A stretch of 64,000 nucleotides of DNA. Source: Conchocele bisecta (lineage: Eukaryota; Mollusca; Bivalvia; Lucinida; Thyasiridae). Under the pieces are notes generated by a model. It made no database searches and was not told the DNA's origin. It saw only the letters and a list, made by a program, of their open reading frames with translations. How positions within the stretch are numbered: the first letter of the stretch is position 1; each line of letters starts with the position of its first letter. The stretch is from contig CM055265.1 of NCBI GenBank assembly GCA_029237695.1, positions 107,744,773 through 107,808,772 on the forward strand, written 5' to 3'. A program made the translations under genes and the position numbers. Positions 11,246-22,896 of this stretch are shown here, one piece after another.

Positions 11246-11446
11246 CCTCTCTAAACGGACATCCTGAAATAAATATGTGTTACAATGGGCTATTGTATAT
11301 CTCTGTAAAGGATATATAATTACACCGTATGTTCATGATCGCAAAGGACTCATATAGCAATGTGACATGGAATTAAGATACTTGATTTACAGTGGCATAT
11401 ATCTGAACTGAAGACTCACTGGGTGTCCAGGTGGAGAGGTTACACT
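11246..11446. mobile_element. M1 element, decayed
   Basis: Recognisable ends AGCCTCTCTAAACGGACATC and GGTGTCCAGGTGGAGAGGTT around the GTTCATGATCGCAAAG middle. Confidence 0.65.
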
Positions 11447-11466
11447 GTTTATGGACGCCAATGTCA

Positions 11467-11887
11467 TTAAAGGTACATGCCCACTCAGTAGGCACAAATT
11501 GTTCTTTATATCAGAGACATCATCTGAGACATTTTCTGGCAAAATAAACATTCATTCAGTATTACCCCACGTATTGATTGGCATTATTATACATTTTATA
11601 TCAGACGTATGTTTCCACACTGATATCAGGGGCGATAACCGTGTTTCCTTAAAACAAATTCAGGTGACACAATTAATTAGTATAAATAATTAAAAAATAT
11701 CATGCCTCATTTGCATATGAAAATAGCCTGATACCATCGCGAGTCACTATCAGTAAAATAAATGTTACTAAATCTGTATAGCGGGCACTCGTAATGTTTA
11801 GAACTGGTGGAATAGTGACACAATTATACACTTATTTAATTCTTATAAAGAACAGTTTGTGCCTACTGAGTGGGCATGCAACTTTAA
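11467..11887 (+). mobile_element. M6 element, full length
   Basis: 421 bp with inverted ends TTAAAGGTACATGCCCACTC and GAGTGGGCATGCAACTTTAA. TTAA borders suggest TTAA targeting. This is the reference copy for the fragments elsewhere. Confidence 0.9.
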
Positions 11888-12076
11888 CATCATAATTGAG
11901 TGATATTTCCGAAATTGGCAACACAGAAAATCCATGCACTTTTCGAAATCAATATCTGCAAAATATGAAGTAATAAGTGATATTCGTAGAATCATACCAA
12001 ATTCCATCATGGTTATACCATTATCGCTTATTACAAAACAAATGACGTCTCTGAGTTCGCATGCGTGGAGACTTCT

Positions 12077-12310
12077 GGGGGCCGTTTCACTAAAGTTCTT
12101 ACGACTAAAATGTTTGTAAGTGCAAAATTATGTAAATGTCACATTAACAATGTTTTCTTGTAAACAATTATTGGATTTACATGTATTGAGCATAGGCTGC
12201 ATATGCAGCCTATGCTCAATACATGTAAATCCATCAATTTAAATTTCCAGACGATCCTAAATTTGCACTTACGAACATTTTAGTCGTACGAAGTTTAGTG
12301 AAACGGGCCC
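12077..12310. mobile_element. M2 element, well preserved
   Basis: GGGGGCCGTTTCAC to GTGAAACGGGCCCC, with the GAGCATAGGCTGCATATGCA loop palindrome intact. Confidence 0.92.
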
Positions 12311-12705
12311 CTGGATATTATATCCGGATATTATCGTATGTTGTGCAAAGTAATATATGATAATAGCGCCTTGCGTGTATACTCTGGTCGCTAACTTCAT
12401 ACATATTTGTGTCACGGTGAGCCACATACAGTCAAACATATTATATGCATGTATGCAACTATTGTCATTCGTGTCCAGTCAATACTGCGATCAGGTAATT
12501 TTTGTCAGAGCTATTATTCTGTCTATTTGTACTAATTGACGTTCTGCTCCGCTAACGGCAGACAGATTGTAATTCTGTTTCAAGTGGTCTGTCGATTGAT
12601 CATGAACTACTGCACACTATACGTTGTGACATATTTTGAGACAATGTACCTTTCGACATGTGTGACCAGCTTAACTCTAAGTCAGACTGCGCCTCCAGCG
12701 GATTA

Positions 12706-12886
12706 GGGGGGCCGTTTCACCAAACTTCGTACGACTAAAATGTTCGTAAGTGCCAACTAATTATAATCTGTAAATTGTACATTAACACTGTTTTCTTGTA
12801 CACAATTATTGGATTTATATTTATTGAGCATATGCTGCAAACAATTTCCAGAGGATCCTAATTTTGCACTTATGAACATTTTATGT
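12706..12886. mobile_element. M2 element cut short by an M8
   Basis: Intact left end; the right arm stops at GAACATTTTA, exactly where the M8 beginning TGTACCTTCGG starts. Confidence 0.8.
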
Positions 12887-13115
12887 ACCTTCGGACATCT
12901 GCGTAATTTCATTAAATATGTTTACAAAATTTACAATATTTTTCATAAATAAATAAATGACAAAACTTTCAGAGTACATGCGGAATTATGTACTCTGAAT
13001 TTTGTGTTAACTTTTGACGGTATTTACGGAAAATATAGTAAATTGTGTAAACGTATTTCATGAAATTACGCAGATGTCCGAAGGTACAAAATCACATGGC
13101 GTGTCCCATATACGG
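12887..13115. mobile_element. M8 element
   Basis: Inverted arms TGTACCTTCGGACATCTGCG / CGCAGATGTCCGAAGGTACA enclose paired inner arms around TACATGCGGAATTATGTACT. Confidence 0.88.
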
Positions 13116-13842
13116 AAAACCGCACTACATCATTCATTCGAAGATATTGCAATTGATTCAATTACGCGATAAAATGACAACACGGCGGCTTAGATGGATT
13201 GCCGCCATTTGTAGTTAATTTGGAACATAGCGGCACTCAAAGCTTTTTATGTTTCCTTGGCCGACAAGCGTCTGTCTACGACATCTGTGGCACTGTATAC
13301 GACTCTGTGTTGGCACTCGATGTGCCATTGACCCCTAGTTGGCTGTTTTATTAACCGTTTCACCTGTAATGAGTAGAATTGGTTCATCTACTATTTTCTT
13401 TCCAAAACTGTACCATTATGTGGCTTTATATATGGGTAAATTGTACATTCACAATAAACTGTGCATCAGATGGAAAAATTTACACAGTGACATTTATTTT
13501 CAGATTGATGGAAGAAATGCTCAGATATCTCGTCTTTTCTATAGTTTTCTGGTATAATACTTATATCACGCTGTTTTAATATCTGTCTATGATGTATTGC
13601 ACCACTTTTTATTACTGTCATATTATTTACTGTCATGTTTTCACATCTCTTATAGTCATATATCACAATACTCTTATGAAGCAATTATGATTGAATCCAA
13701 GTGTATCTTTCTATGACCTAATTCCTTAAGAAATACGATACAAGTACACATATGCAAGGAACTTATTATACTACGTCAGTTGGGCGATATATATGTAGTT
13801 TTCTGCCTGACACTGTCGTTGAGAAACATAACGACCCGTCAA
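13116..13842. other. No recognisable feature
   Basis: Several 60-70 codon open frames on both strands, none with a domain or good splice context. Confidence 0.4.
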
Positions 13843-14220
13843 GACAACATGAGGCTTATTCTGTGTCTGACCAGTGTAGCTCCTGAACATCTACATCTAG
13901 TACATTAATTCAAGTTGACATCTCTCAAGATGCATCAGAAATGGTTCCCCAAACGCAAAAACACATCTGTGCCGTCTGATCTGGGGCTACCAAGGTCGTA
14001 ACGTCAGTAAGCCTTTTTTTGTCGTGGCGTGACGCTTAGAGAGGATTCACATGTAGCAAGGTTACCGGGAGTTTCCGAGCCTATGGGTTTTGCGATCAGT
14101 GTAGATCCAGATCAGACTGTGCATCCGCACAGTCTGATCTGGATCTGCACTGTTCTCCAGTCCATCAATGAAACACCCATCATGCATAACAAGCAATATA
14201 GATTGTTGCATTATCAGGTC
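13843..14220. mobile_element. M12 element with palindromic core
   Basis: GCATCCGCACAGTCTGATC forms a palindrome at 14095-14155 (GTGTAGATCCAGATCAGACT / AGTCTGATCTGGATCTGCAC), followed by AAGCAATATAGATTGTTGC. Confidence 0.72.
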
Positions 14221-14370
14221 ACATTTATAGGTACTTGTACGTATGTTTACTTATTATGCTTCATTTACAGTGTTGAACTCGGAATTAGCTTTTTTTGCTT
14301 TCTTACATTTTATGAAGCTATCAATATTATCTTAAAAGCAGTCGGTCTCGATATGCCTAGAATGTGATTT

Positions 14371-14678
14371 TATCCCGTCGACACAGTGCGTATGTGCCGT
14401 AAAACACGGTGCCGTGAAACATTTTTGATATCCTGTCAATACGACCTAATCACTGCGTATGAATATGTGCGGTTGTCATACTAGTCGATTCTCCGATTTT
14501 GAGGATGCGGCTGGGGTGATTTGTTTGGATTTTAAAGCTATTTGTAGGTGTTGGCGGGATAAATAGAATAGTAGGTTAGTGCCGTGAATGGGAAAAATAT
14601 CGAGCCGAGCCCATCCCGTTTCCGTGTCGCGCCAGATATTTTTCCCATTCACGGCACTAACCTACTATTCTCTATAAA
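14371..14678 (+). mobile_element. M7 element
   Basis: Left domain TATCCCGTCGACACAGTGCG; right domain is a hairpin with arms GGTTAGTGCCGTGAATGGG / CCCATTCACGGCACTAACC. Confidence 0.85.
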
Positions 14679-14837
14679 CAAAATAAGAAAAAAGTAGTTT
14701 CATAGTAGATTTGTGTCGTATTTCTGATTCTGATACAGTATTAGTAAAATATATGTGTATAATAATAATAAATAACTGGCGTTTGCATGGCTAATTATTT
14801 TGCAGTATTACAAACACGTTTTTCAATCGATGGTTTT

Positions 14838-14922
14838 TGTAATTATTTATTTATATTAATTACACAAGCGTCTATAATGGTTCCCATTATAGACGCTTGT
14901 GTAATTAATATAAATAAATACT
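14838..14922. repeat. Near-perfect hairpin
   Basis: Arms GTAATTATTTATTTATATTA and TAATATAAATAAATAC with TACACAAGCGTCTATAATGG mirrored; almost no loop. Confidence 0.85.
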
Positions 14923-15285
14923 TTTGTCTGTCTGCATTTTGCATATTTTTATCAGTTCACAACAAAATTTATTTCATAACATTTCCTTACCAGTACATGT
15001 ACATCGAAAATACCAAAGTATGCCAAGCCAAATTATCTTGCCTGTTTATCACAGTTGCTGACAGCATGTCCTTGAATATAACGCATGTTGTTGGGAATGT
15101 GATCCAATAAGAGGTGCGATTGGTTTATATATTACCGTGCATGAAGATAAAACAAACACATTTTGGTTATCTGTGACATCATCCGATGCACAGTCGTATA
15201 TGTAAACCTAGCCGTTTCAGAATTATTTTGTGAAAAGTCACTGGAGACCAAATTTTCTCTAAACAACTCCCAAATCGCCATGATA

Positions 15286-15505
15286 CTACACAGCAAAATG
15301 TGCCATATATGCAATTCATATGAACAAAATTCATATGAAAAGAGCGAATATGAAATTCATATGATGTTCATATGAATTCCATATGAAGACTTTTCATATG
15401 CATTTCATATGAATAATTTGCATATGAATTTCATATAAAAAATGTTCATATGAAATTCATATGAAAAACATATGAAATTAATATGCCACACATTTTGTAA
15501 TGTAG
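15286..15505. mobile_element. Foldback element filled with CATATGAA repeats
   Basis: Ends CTACACAGCAAAATGTGCC and CACACATTTTGTAATGTAG are inverted. The interior (15310-15480) is made of ~14 variants of TTCATATGAA, each itself a palindrome. Confidence 0.8.
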
Positions 15506-15654
15506 GACGGTGTCATCTGAAGGCGATATTATGGGAAATACTTGTGGAGTATCTGCGCCTATCGCATCAAAATTGTTCCAGTACATATACATGTAATTCT
15601 TAATCCCATTCATACTGAGGAAACATCCTCTTTTTATTAAATAAAAATACCAAC

Positions 15655-15722
15655 AGTATGTGATGTTACCACTCATTTGAACCGTCTCAGCGAGACGGTT
15701 CAAATGAGTGGTAACATCGTAT
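15655..15722. repeat. Hairpin
   Basis: Arms TGATGTTACCACTCATTTGA / TCAAATGAGTGGTAACATC joined at CCGTCTCAGCGAGACGG. Confidence 0.85.
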
Positions 15723-16290
15723 ACTTTCATTGAGTCATAAGAACATTTTGTAATACAAGTTTTGAAATGTTGATACGTTTGGATCAGTATCCCGTTTGAA
15801 ATGGAGGCAAGTATTTCGGAAAACGGATTTCTAATTCGGTCTAAATATCAGATGCTACTGATGTATATAGTTTGCTATAATACCACCGTGGTTGAACTCC
15901 TCGTTCTTGGTTCTGTTGTCCTATTATCGTCATGGCGCTACAGGTATCACTAGTATATTAAAGTACAGTATTTGCATAGTACAATACAGGTACGTGTATC
16001 TTGACTTTTGTGTCCGATTTCACATAAATCATTGGAATAATGGTACGGTCAACTATTAGTTTGCCGCTGCTGTGACAAATCGGCGTTAGTTTAACCATTG
16101 CATACCAGTGAATATCCTGATTCGCGTGTGAAGACTCAAATTCGGGCGGGAAAGGCATCGATAAACTACAACGCTAATGCAACCTATATTGCATGCGCGG
16201 ATTTGTTGATGGGTTTCATCGTCTCTTTATAATGTCTGTTTATACATGTTCATGATTACAAAGCACATGCATGTATTCCATTGTTTATAT
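15723..16290. other. No recognisable feature
   Basis: Unassigned. Confidence 0.4.
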
Positions 16291-16335
16291 TGCAGTCGAA
16301 CAGGGTGTCCGGTTTAGAGATATGTCACTATATTT
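16290..16335. mobile_element. M1 end fragment
   Basis: CAGGGTGTCCGGTTTAGAGA followed by TATGTCACTATA. Confidence 0.7.
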
Positions 16336-16390
16336 CCATGTGGATTACATTCACTAGACATTTTTAAATGTCATGTATTATTTGCATATA

Positions 16391-16607
16391 CACTACCGCC
16401 TGCGCTAATCTTGCCAATATTATTATATTTCTTTATTTCACAATACTTTTAGAATAATGTGCTTGAAGTCAAGCAGCTTGATTGGCTGAGCCTGAGCTGT
16501 GCTACAGCTCAGGCTCAGACAATCAAACTGCTTGATTGCCAGTTGGCATTTGCCAATATATATTCAGAAACGTTGATAAGCTGGGCAAAATTAACGCAGG
16601 CGGTTGT
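16391..16607. mobile_element. M13 foldback element
   Basis: Ends ACTACCGCCTGCGCTAATC / TTAACGCAGGCGGTTGT; the core 16464-16537 is a hairpin with arms CAAGCAGCTTGATTGGCTGA / CAATCAAACTGCTTG. Confidence 0.85.
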
Positions 16608-16947
16608 GTACATAACTTGTCTTGGATTATTCCATTGTTTGTATTGCATGGAACATCTCTACAACTGACACCCGGGGAACTCCCAGGGTGTCCGGCTCAG
16701 TGAGAGTTCACGAAATTTGCATGTGGATTACATTCAATTGACATTTTTAAATATCACATATTTGCATATATTTATTGACTCATATCCATTTTATGTTGTT
16801 GCTATTTTCATTCATTCAAAATGCAAATGATGAATGATTGTCGATCATTGGCATTCGCGGTGCAGCGTGGTGTTGATGTGATATTAGAGAAACCAATCGG
16901 TTTTATGTAAATTGGAATTGAGTTGGGCTTGGTTCATCAAGTATTGG

Positions 16948-17362
16948 GAAATATACGTACATGCCCACTCAGTAGGCACAAAACGTTCTTTAACCCTGTT
17001 TTGCGATATTTCGACTCTTCCAAATCCAAAACATCTGAATAAAAGAATCAAATGCTGGGTCAAATGATGGTTAAATTATCTGATAGAGTAGAAAACATTG
17101 TGGGAAAAGGAGAAATTGCTTGTTACAAGCAATTTCTCCTTTTCCCACTATGTTTTCAAAACACATCTTCTGCAGAGACGTGAAAAGTCGTTTCTATCAG
17201 GGAAAGGGTTCAATCAGAGACATCATCTGAGACATTTTCTGGCAAAATAAACATACATTCATTCATCATTACCCCACGTATTGATTGGCATTAATATGCA
17301 TTTTATATCAGACGCAAATTTCCACACTGATACCAGGGGCGATAACCGTGTTTCCTTACAAT
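16948..17362 (+). mobile_element. M6 copy interrupted by another foldback
   Basis: The M6 left end (16953-16992) stops at GTTCTTTA and resumes at 17214 with ATCAGAGACATCATCTGAG. The insert (about 16991-17213) has ends AACCCTGTTTTGCG / CTATCAGGGAAAGGGTT and an inner hairpin (AGAAATTGCTTGTTACAAGC core). Confidence 0.8.
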
Positions 17363-17720
17363 GTTAAAGGTACATGCCCACTCAGTAGGCACAAATTGTT
17401 CTTTATATCAGAGACATCATCTGAGACATTTTATGATAAAATAAACACTAATTCACCATTACCCCACGTATTGATTAACATTAGTATACATTTTATATTA
17501 GACGTAAATGAAATGTCCACACTGATATCAGGGGCGATAACCGTGTTTCCTTAAAATGTTAACGGAAATTATTATGTATTCTCTGTATTTATTTGATGTG
17601 CAATGATCATACTGTATAATCTGTCGAAAATATTATTTTCTCAGGTGAAGCATTTAATTCGTATAAATAATTAAAAAATATCATGCCTCATTTGCATATG
17701 AAAATAGCCTATAACCATAT
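17363..17720 (+). mobile_element. Second M6 copy in tandem
   Basis: A new M6 left end begins immediately at TTAAAGGTACATGCCCACTC and runs to CATATGAAAATAGCCTATAA, where the right third is missing. Confidence 0.8.
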
Positions 17721-17948
17721 AGAACGGGTCCTTAAGGTTGTTGTACCATTATAGTGGCCCCATGTAAATTCTATGGATATCTAATAAAAAAAACCTACTG
17801 ATAAACCAATAGCTGCTTATATACACCATATATACGTGGTCAATAAGTCGTTATGCAGATGATACCAGCAATGGCATCACAGCATGGTTAGAACATAATA
17901 CCGTCACATTTTGGTGTTTTACATGTGTTTTACTGTGTATAGACATAA

Positions 17949-18212
17949 ATAGAGAATAGTAGGTTAGTGCCGTGAATGGGAAAAAATATCTGGCAAGGCT
18001 CAGGAAACGGGATGGGTGAGGCTCTGCCGAGCACATCCCGTTTCCGTGCCGCGCCAGATATTTTTTCCCATTCACGGCACTAACCTACTATTCTATTTAT
18101 CCCGTCAATACCTACAAATGGCTGTAAAATGCAAAAATTGTATTGACTGGATATCAAAAATGTTTCACGGCACCGTGTTTCACGGCACATACGCACTGTG
18201 TTGAAGGGATAA
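17949..18212 (-). mobile_element. M7 element
   Basis: Hairpin 17949-18098 with arms GGTTAGTGCCGTGAATGGG and its reverse, followed by CGTCAATACCTACAAATGGC to GTGTTGAAGGGATAAAT. Confidence 0.88.
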
Positions 18213-18436
18213 ATAAATATACATGCGCTACATCAAAATGGGTCTAGTATTCGCATATTACAGGTGTGTGTGCATTTGTATTCCTAGTAGTATCTGCATA
18301 AAAACTTACATATCACATGCATGTGGTTTATTTATATAAGTTGCTATTGTTTTATTAGTATTGGGTTTTACTAGATTTCCATAGCCTTTACATGGAGCCA
18401 CAACAAGCTTAAGATCAAACTACCTTAATGGCAGCT

Positions 18437-18709
18437 GTAGCCGATTTCATAAAAATTGAGGGAGTAATCATTTATTTTTCCCAAAATGCATTATTTCATA
18501 TAGAACTAACCATTGCATATATTTGATGATTAAAAGTATGCAGAATTATTATACTGAATTGATTACATTATCACAGCCAAAATGGCTGTGATAATGTAAT
18601 AAATTCAGTATAATAAAAATTATTAAATTTATCCTTAAATTGAAAATTTCTCCCTCAATTTATACTTTGCGAGGTAAGTATACTTTGCAATTTTGATTAA
18701 ATCGTCTAC
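18437..18709. mobile_element. M14 foldback element
   Basis: Ends GTAGCCGATTTCAT / TTAAATCGTCTAC; core palindrome TTATACTGAAT... around CACAGCCAAAATGGCTGTG. The second copy is 21796-22092, and an interrupted copy is at 28478. Confidence 0.85.
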
Positions 18710-18824
18710 TGGTACGTATGTCAGTTCACTTCTAGTTCTCGTCGAGCTATATTGTCCTGAATATCTCTCGGTAACTGCTGGGACAATCTCCATGCGACAA
18801 TGATTATAGATTATGAACTCCGCG

Positions 18825-19050
18825 TCCGCGTAAAATGTTTCACGTCGAAAAATGCACCGGTTTTCTGACGAGATGCCACTCCGCTGTACCTAGAGCTATC
18901 GCAGAAACGCATGTTTCTTCTAGTAACCGGCGAAAAATGCATCTGTTTTCTGACGCAAACTTGTGTGATAAATGCAGTATCTCTACATGTACATATAGCT
19001 GAATTGGAATTTGTCAGGAATCCGCCGCCGATTTCGACGTGAAACATGTG
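18825..19050. mobile_element. M18 foldback element
   Basis: Ends GTTTCACGTCGAAAAATGCA and GATTTCGACGTGAAACAT are inverted; no inner tail duplicate as in the 1933 copy. Confidence 0.82.
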
Positions 19051-19443
19051 AAAGTCTAGAAATCGTGGGAAAATGCACATATATTATTATCGAGTTATTT
19101 TAAGAAAAAATGCTTACATCAACATTTCATTAATTGGTGAGCTATCAAAGAGAATGTATGTCGAAGGGACTCCACATGTAAATGTCTTGTCCACCATGTC
19201 ATCTACAAGAACGTTCGTTCATCAGAGAATGTCGTTTTCGAATCGGCATTGACACAGATATAAGCGGCAATGTCGGATATAAAATTCCGGTCTGCGTGCA
19301 ATCGGTCAATGCGTGTGTGTTACATGTATGCATGTACAATGTACATCGACATACAAACGGACAGGACACCATACATCGACCCGATCTTCACCTGCGATTG
19401 TTTATTAATTCATAAACTAACTTGTATTTTCGAAAATAGTATC

Positions 19444-19770
19444 TACTGTCTGTTCAGCGCTTTGCTGCCGACGAACTTTTGGTTATTAAACACATTAAAT
19501 TTATTTGATAAATTTAATTTATAATTATTTAATTTATTAAATATTTAAATGCAACTACTTTTGCATCAATAACAAAAAAAGTCACCCTCCCCAATTTTTT
19601 TTATTTGATAAAATTCCATCAAATATTGATTTAATTTCAAAATTGTTATCAAAACATTTTTTTTGGAGAGGGTGACTTTTTTGTTATTGATGAAAAAGTA
19701 CTTACATTTACATATTTTGTATAGTTAATAGCCAAACGTTCGTCGGCAGCAAAACGTGGAACAGACAGTA
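19444..19770. mobile_element. M5 foldback element, complete
   Basis: TA-CTGTCTGTTCAGCGC to CGTGGAACAGACAG-TA. Both borders are TA, suggesting a TA target (Tc1/mariner-type, inference). Confidence 0.9.
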
Positions 19771-20160
19771 GTGTGTACAAACAGAGCAGCACGGTCAATA
19801 CTGATATTGACAAACTCTCAATGTATTAATATAGTAATCGTATCTGTATGTGTAGTTTATCAGGGAATCTCTATATAACATTATGTTATAAAAACAAGAT
19901 ATTCGTAGAGCTAAACAAAATGCTCATGTTCCGAGATTTTCATTTACATATTAGAAGTGTCAAACTTGAAACCTTTTTTGTGTTCAATACATGCAACGAG
20001 ACACTTCATACAATATATACAGCCTATATAAATACATATTTACATACACATGCAATTAATCACTGAGTAAACACGAGTTGTTCAAACGAAATTCCCATTT
20101 GTATGTCGTAAAATTGCAATTTCCTGACTCGATAAAACGCATGTAGATTAATCATAATTT
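19771..20160. other. No recognisable feature
   Basis: Unassigned. Confidence 0.4.
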
Positions 20161-20325
20161 ATGGCTGTGACTGAAGAAATGTGGCCAATGGGTTTTGCAT
20201 CCAGTGTAGATCCTGATCAGCATGTGCATCCGCACAGTCTGATCAGGATCTGCACTGTTCGAAAGCGCATCAATGAACCAACAGTCATGCTTGTAACATA
20301 CAATACAGATCGCTTTCAGGCTACA
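20161..20325. mobile_element. M12 element
   Basis: GTGTAGATCCTGATCAGCA and its mirror CTGATCAGGATCTGCACTG flank GTGCATCCGCACAG. Confidence 0.75.
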
Positions 20326-20569
20326 GGGGGCCGTTTCACTAAACTTCTTACGACTAAAATGTTCGTAAGCGCAAATTTAGAATCGCCTGCAAATTGCAAT
20401 TGATGGATTTACATGTATTGAGCATAGGCTGCATATGCAGCCTATGCTCAATAAATGTAAATCCAACAATTATTTACCAGAAAACATTGTTAATGTGAAA
20501 TTTACAGACTGTCATAATTTTACACTTACGAACATTTTAGTCGTAGGAAGTTTAGTGAAACGGGCCCCA
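20326..20569. mobile_element. M2 element, well preserved
   Basis: GGGGGCCGTTTCACT to AGTGAAACGGGCCCC. Confidence 0.92.
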
Positions 20570-20794
20570 GTTGTGTGATATTTGATAAGTGGTTTCACTG
20601 GTCACAATTCCCCATATCTCCAGTCACAGACCCATTTGACAATATAGTCCGTTGTCATTCAGAGCCGTTATGCAAATCAAATGAAAGGGAAGATCGTAAT
20701 GAAGTGAAACTACATTCAATTACGAGTGTTATGCCGTATGTCTGCGCTAGGTGTACTACATGCAATACTACACAAATACAGGGTTTGATGATTT

Positions 20795-21008
20795 ATCATG
20801 AGACAAGCAATGCTATTTTGTACCTAAGAAGATGTGCGATTTTTCATGATAATTATTCACAGAAATTGTGACATTTTCTGTAAAGAACGTCGACAGTTGA
20901 CACAATTTTGTAAATAGTCGATGTCATTTATTACCGTCAATATCTTAACATTTGTTAGTATATTTTATTAGATATCGTACATCTTCTTACGTACAAACCC
21001 ACATGGCT
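20795..21008. mobile_element. M8 element
   Basis: CAAGCAATGCTATTTTGTACC at left, ACGTACAAACCCACATGGCTT at right, with inner ACATTTTCTGTAAAGAACGT arms. Confidence 0.7.
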
Positions 21009-21009
21009 T

Positions 21010-21130
21010 GTATTCACCGAGTTTAATAAATATCAAATGAATGTAAATTAACACAAATGTTAGATGCTATGTATTGCATAAGCACAACATCATTCCAGCG
21101 GTACTGATCACCTAACATGTTTACATTCGT
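21010..21130. mobile_element. M17 fragment
   Basis: GAGTTTAATAAATATCAAAT and ACAAATGTTAGATGCTATG shared with 7138-7318. Confidence 0.6.
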
Positions 21131-21232
21131 TCCCGGACCTTGATGGTCTTTGTGCCCGTTAACTGGAAAATGCGGGTCATTAAAATGCCTGTCTTTTGTG
21201 ATGAATTTCGCATCTTCTAAGCCACAGTTAGA

Positions 21233-21337
21233 TCACTGTTCATCCGCAAGTACGATGAGATAAGCCTCGAGCTTTAGCGAGTTATTTAATTCATATAAAG
21301 AACATGTTCTGCATACTGAGTGGGCATGTACCTTTAA
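21233..21337. mobile_element. M10 half joined to M6 right end
   Basis: CACAGTTAGATCACTGTTCA to GAGCTTTAGCGAGT, then directly TATTTAATTCATATAAAG to GGGCATGTACCTTTAA. Confidence 0.7.
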
Positions 21338-21578
21338 CCCTTTCAACCGTAAGGAACTGGAATGGACTGTGATATGCTAATGTTCCGACCAATCCAATGG
21401 TCACAAAATGATTTTCAGATTCGTCCATTTATGAAAAGGGGTGTTTTTGTTCTAAGAAATATTAAAATTACTTTCAAAAAGTGCAGATCCTGATAAGACG
21501 GATCGTTACGAGCCGGCTCGTCTGGATCTGCACTTTTTGCATAAACCGCTATAGCGGGATTTCGGGTTCAAAGGGTTA
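21334..21578 (+). mobile_element. M3 element, complete
   Basis: TTAACCCTTTCAACCG to GGTTCAAAGGGTTAA; hairpin arms GTGCAGATCCTGATAAGACG / CGTCTGGATCTGCAC are intact. Reference copy. Confidence 0.92.
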
Positions 21579-21795
21579 AGGAGCCGTTTTAGACCTGATC
21601 ATCACATGATATAAACATACTTGCTTTCTATATGTGATAGGGTATATGTATAATAATTATATGAACATTGCCTCAGAAATGATATACACACATTCCATCA
21701 CATTTACGAAGGAATTATCATTGAATCAATTGATGATCGGGTCTTTAATGTGTGCTCCATCTAAACAAAACACAGTTGCGAACAGACTTGTACCA

Positions 21796-22092
21796 GTAGC
21801 ATATTTCACCAACATTGCAAAGTATACTTATCTAGCAAAGTATGCTTTGAGGGAGAAATTTTCAATTTAAGGATACATTTTTATTATACTGAATTTATTA
21901 CATTATCACAGCCATTTTGGCTGTGAAAATGTAATAAATTCAGTATAATAATTCTGCATATTTCTAATCATCAAATATATGCAGTTGTTAGTTTTCTATG
22001 AAATAATGCATTTCAGGAAGAATAAAGGATTACGCCCTCAAAGTATACTTTGCTAGAAAAGTATACTTTGCAATGTTGGTGAAATAGGCTAC
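21796..22092. mobile_element. M14 foldback element
   Basis: GTAGCATATTTCACC to GGTGAAATAGGCTAC; core ATTACATTATCACAGCCATT and its mirror. Confidence 0.88.
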
Positions 22093-22559
22093 AGATCAGC
22101 CAGCGCATCGGACAATGCTGATCGCAAGTGGCATAAGGCACTTTTTCTCAAACTGAACACAAACACATCATAGGTGCCTGTAGCCTAGTCGAGTCGTCCC
22201 TGGAATGGGATGGAATGGTGCTTAACAACCCACCAACACTAAAGAGTATCAATTAAGGACGACGAGTCGTCCCGAGAGACATTTCCGTATACATTGTACA
22301 TAACGAATACCCTTGTTGTGTTATGTCTATGACAAATTCACATGTTGCTTTATCGATATTGACAGCACGTTCCATGTAATTAAATATTTCATTACGCCAT
22401 CCCATGGGCGATGTAGTTTTAGTGTGACCGGCGTTTGGCATCATTAACGAGCACTCATACCACTTGATTACTAACCCGTAAAGTGTTTAATTATTCATAT
22501 TCATTATTGTCACTACAAAACAAATATCATATTCAACCATGTATAGGAAATTAGTGTGT

Positions 22560-22800
22560 ACTGGATCGAGGATCTTACATACGTGATGATTTAATATGAT
22601 ATGTATTAAACGAGTTTGCTGATTTCATAAGTTTAATAAATATTAAATCATCACACACGTTAGATTTTATTTATTGCATAAGCACATCGACATACCTTGA
22701 AGTTGTATTGGTTTTCTGTAACGAGCTAGTTTGCATATTTATTATACTAGTGTAGTCGGATGTTTTATTACACTGTGTTAATACACTGCGGGTGCCTATT
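22560..22800. mobile_element. M17 element
   Basis: GTGATGATTTAATATGATAT at left and ATTACACTGTGTTAATACAC at right; same order of blocks as 44320-44610. Confidence 0.65.
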
Positions 22801-22831
22801 TTATGCAATAATATAAGATTATACAGTAACA

Positions 22832-22896
22832 ACTCTCTAAACTGGACACCCTGGGGGGTCCCCAGGGTGTCCGGTTTGGAGAGCTGTCACTGTATG
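22832..22896. mobile_element. M1 hairpin core
   Basis: ACAGTAACAACTCTC to GAGAGCTGTCACTGT; nearly perfect palindrome with compensating changes in both arms. Confidence 0.88.

Noticed and set aside
14787..15110. 107-codon frame as an exon
   Set aside because: It runs through a perfect hairpin, is AT-rich, and lacks splice signals or domain similarity.
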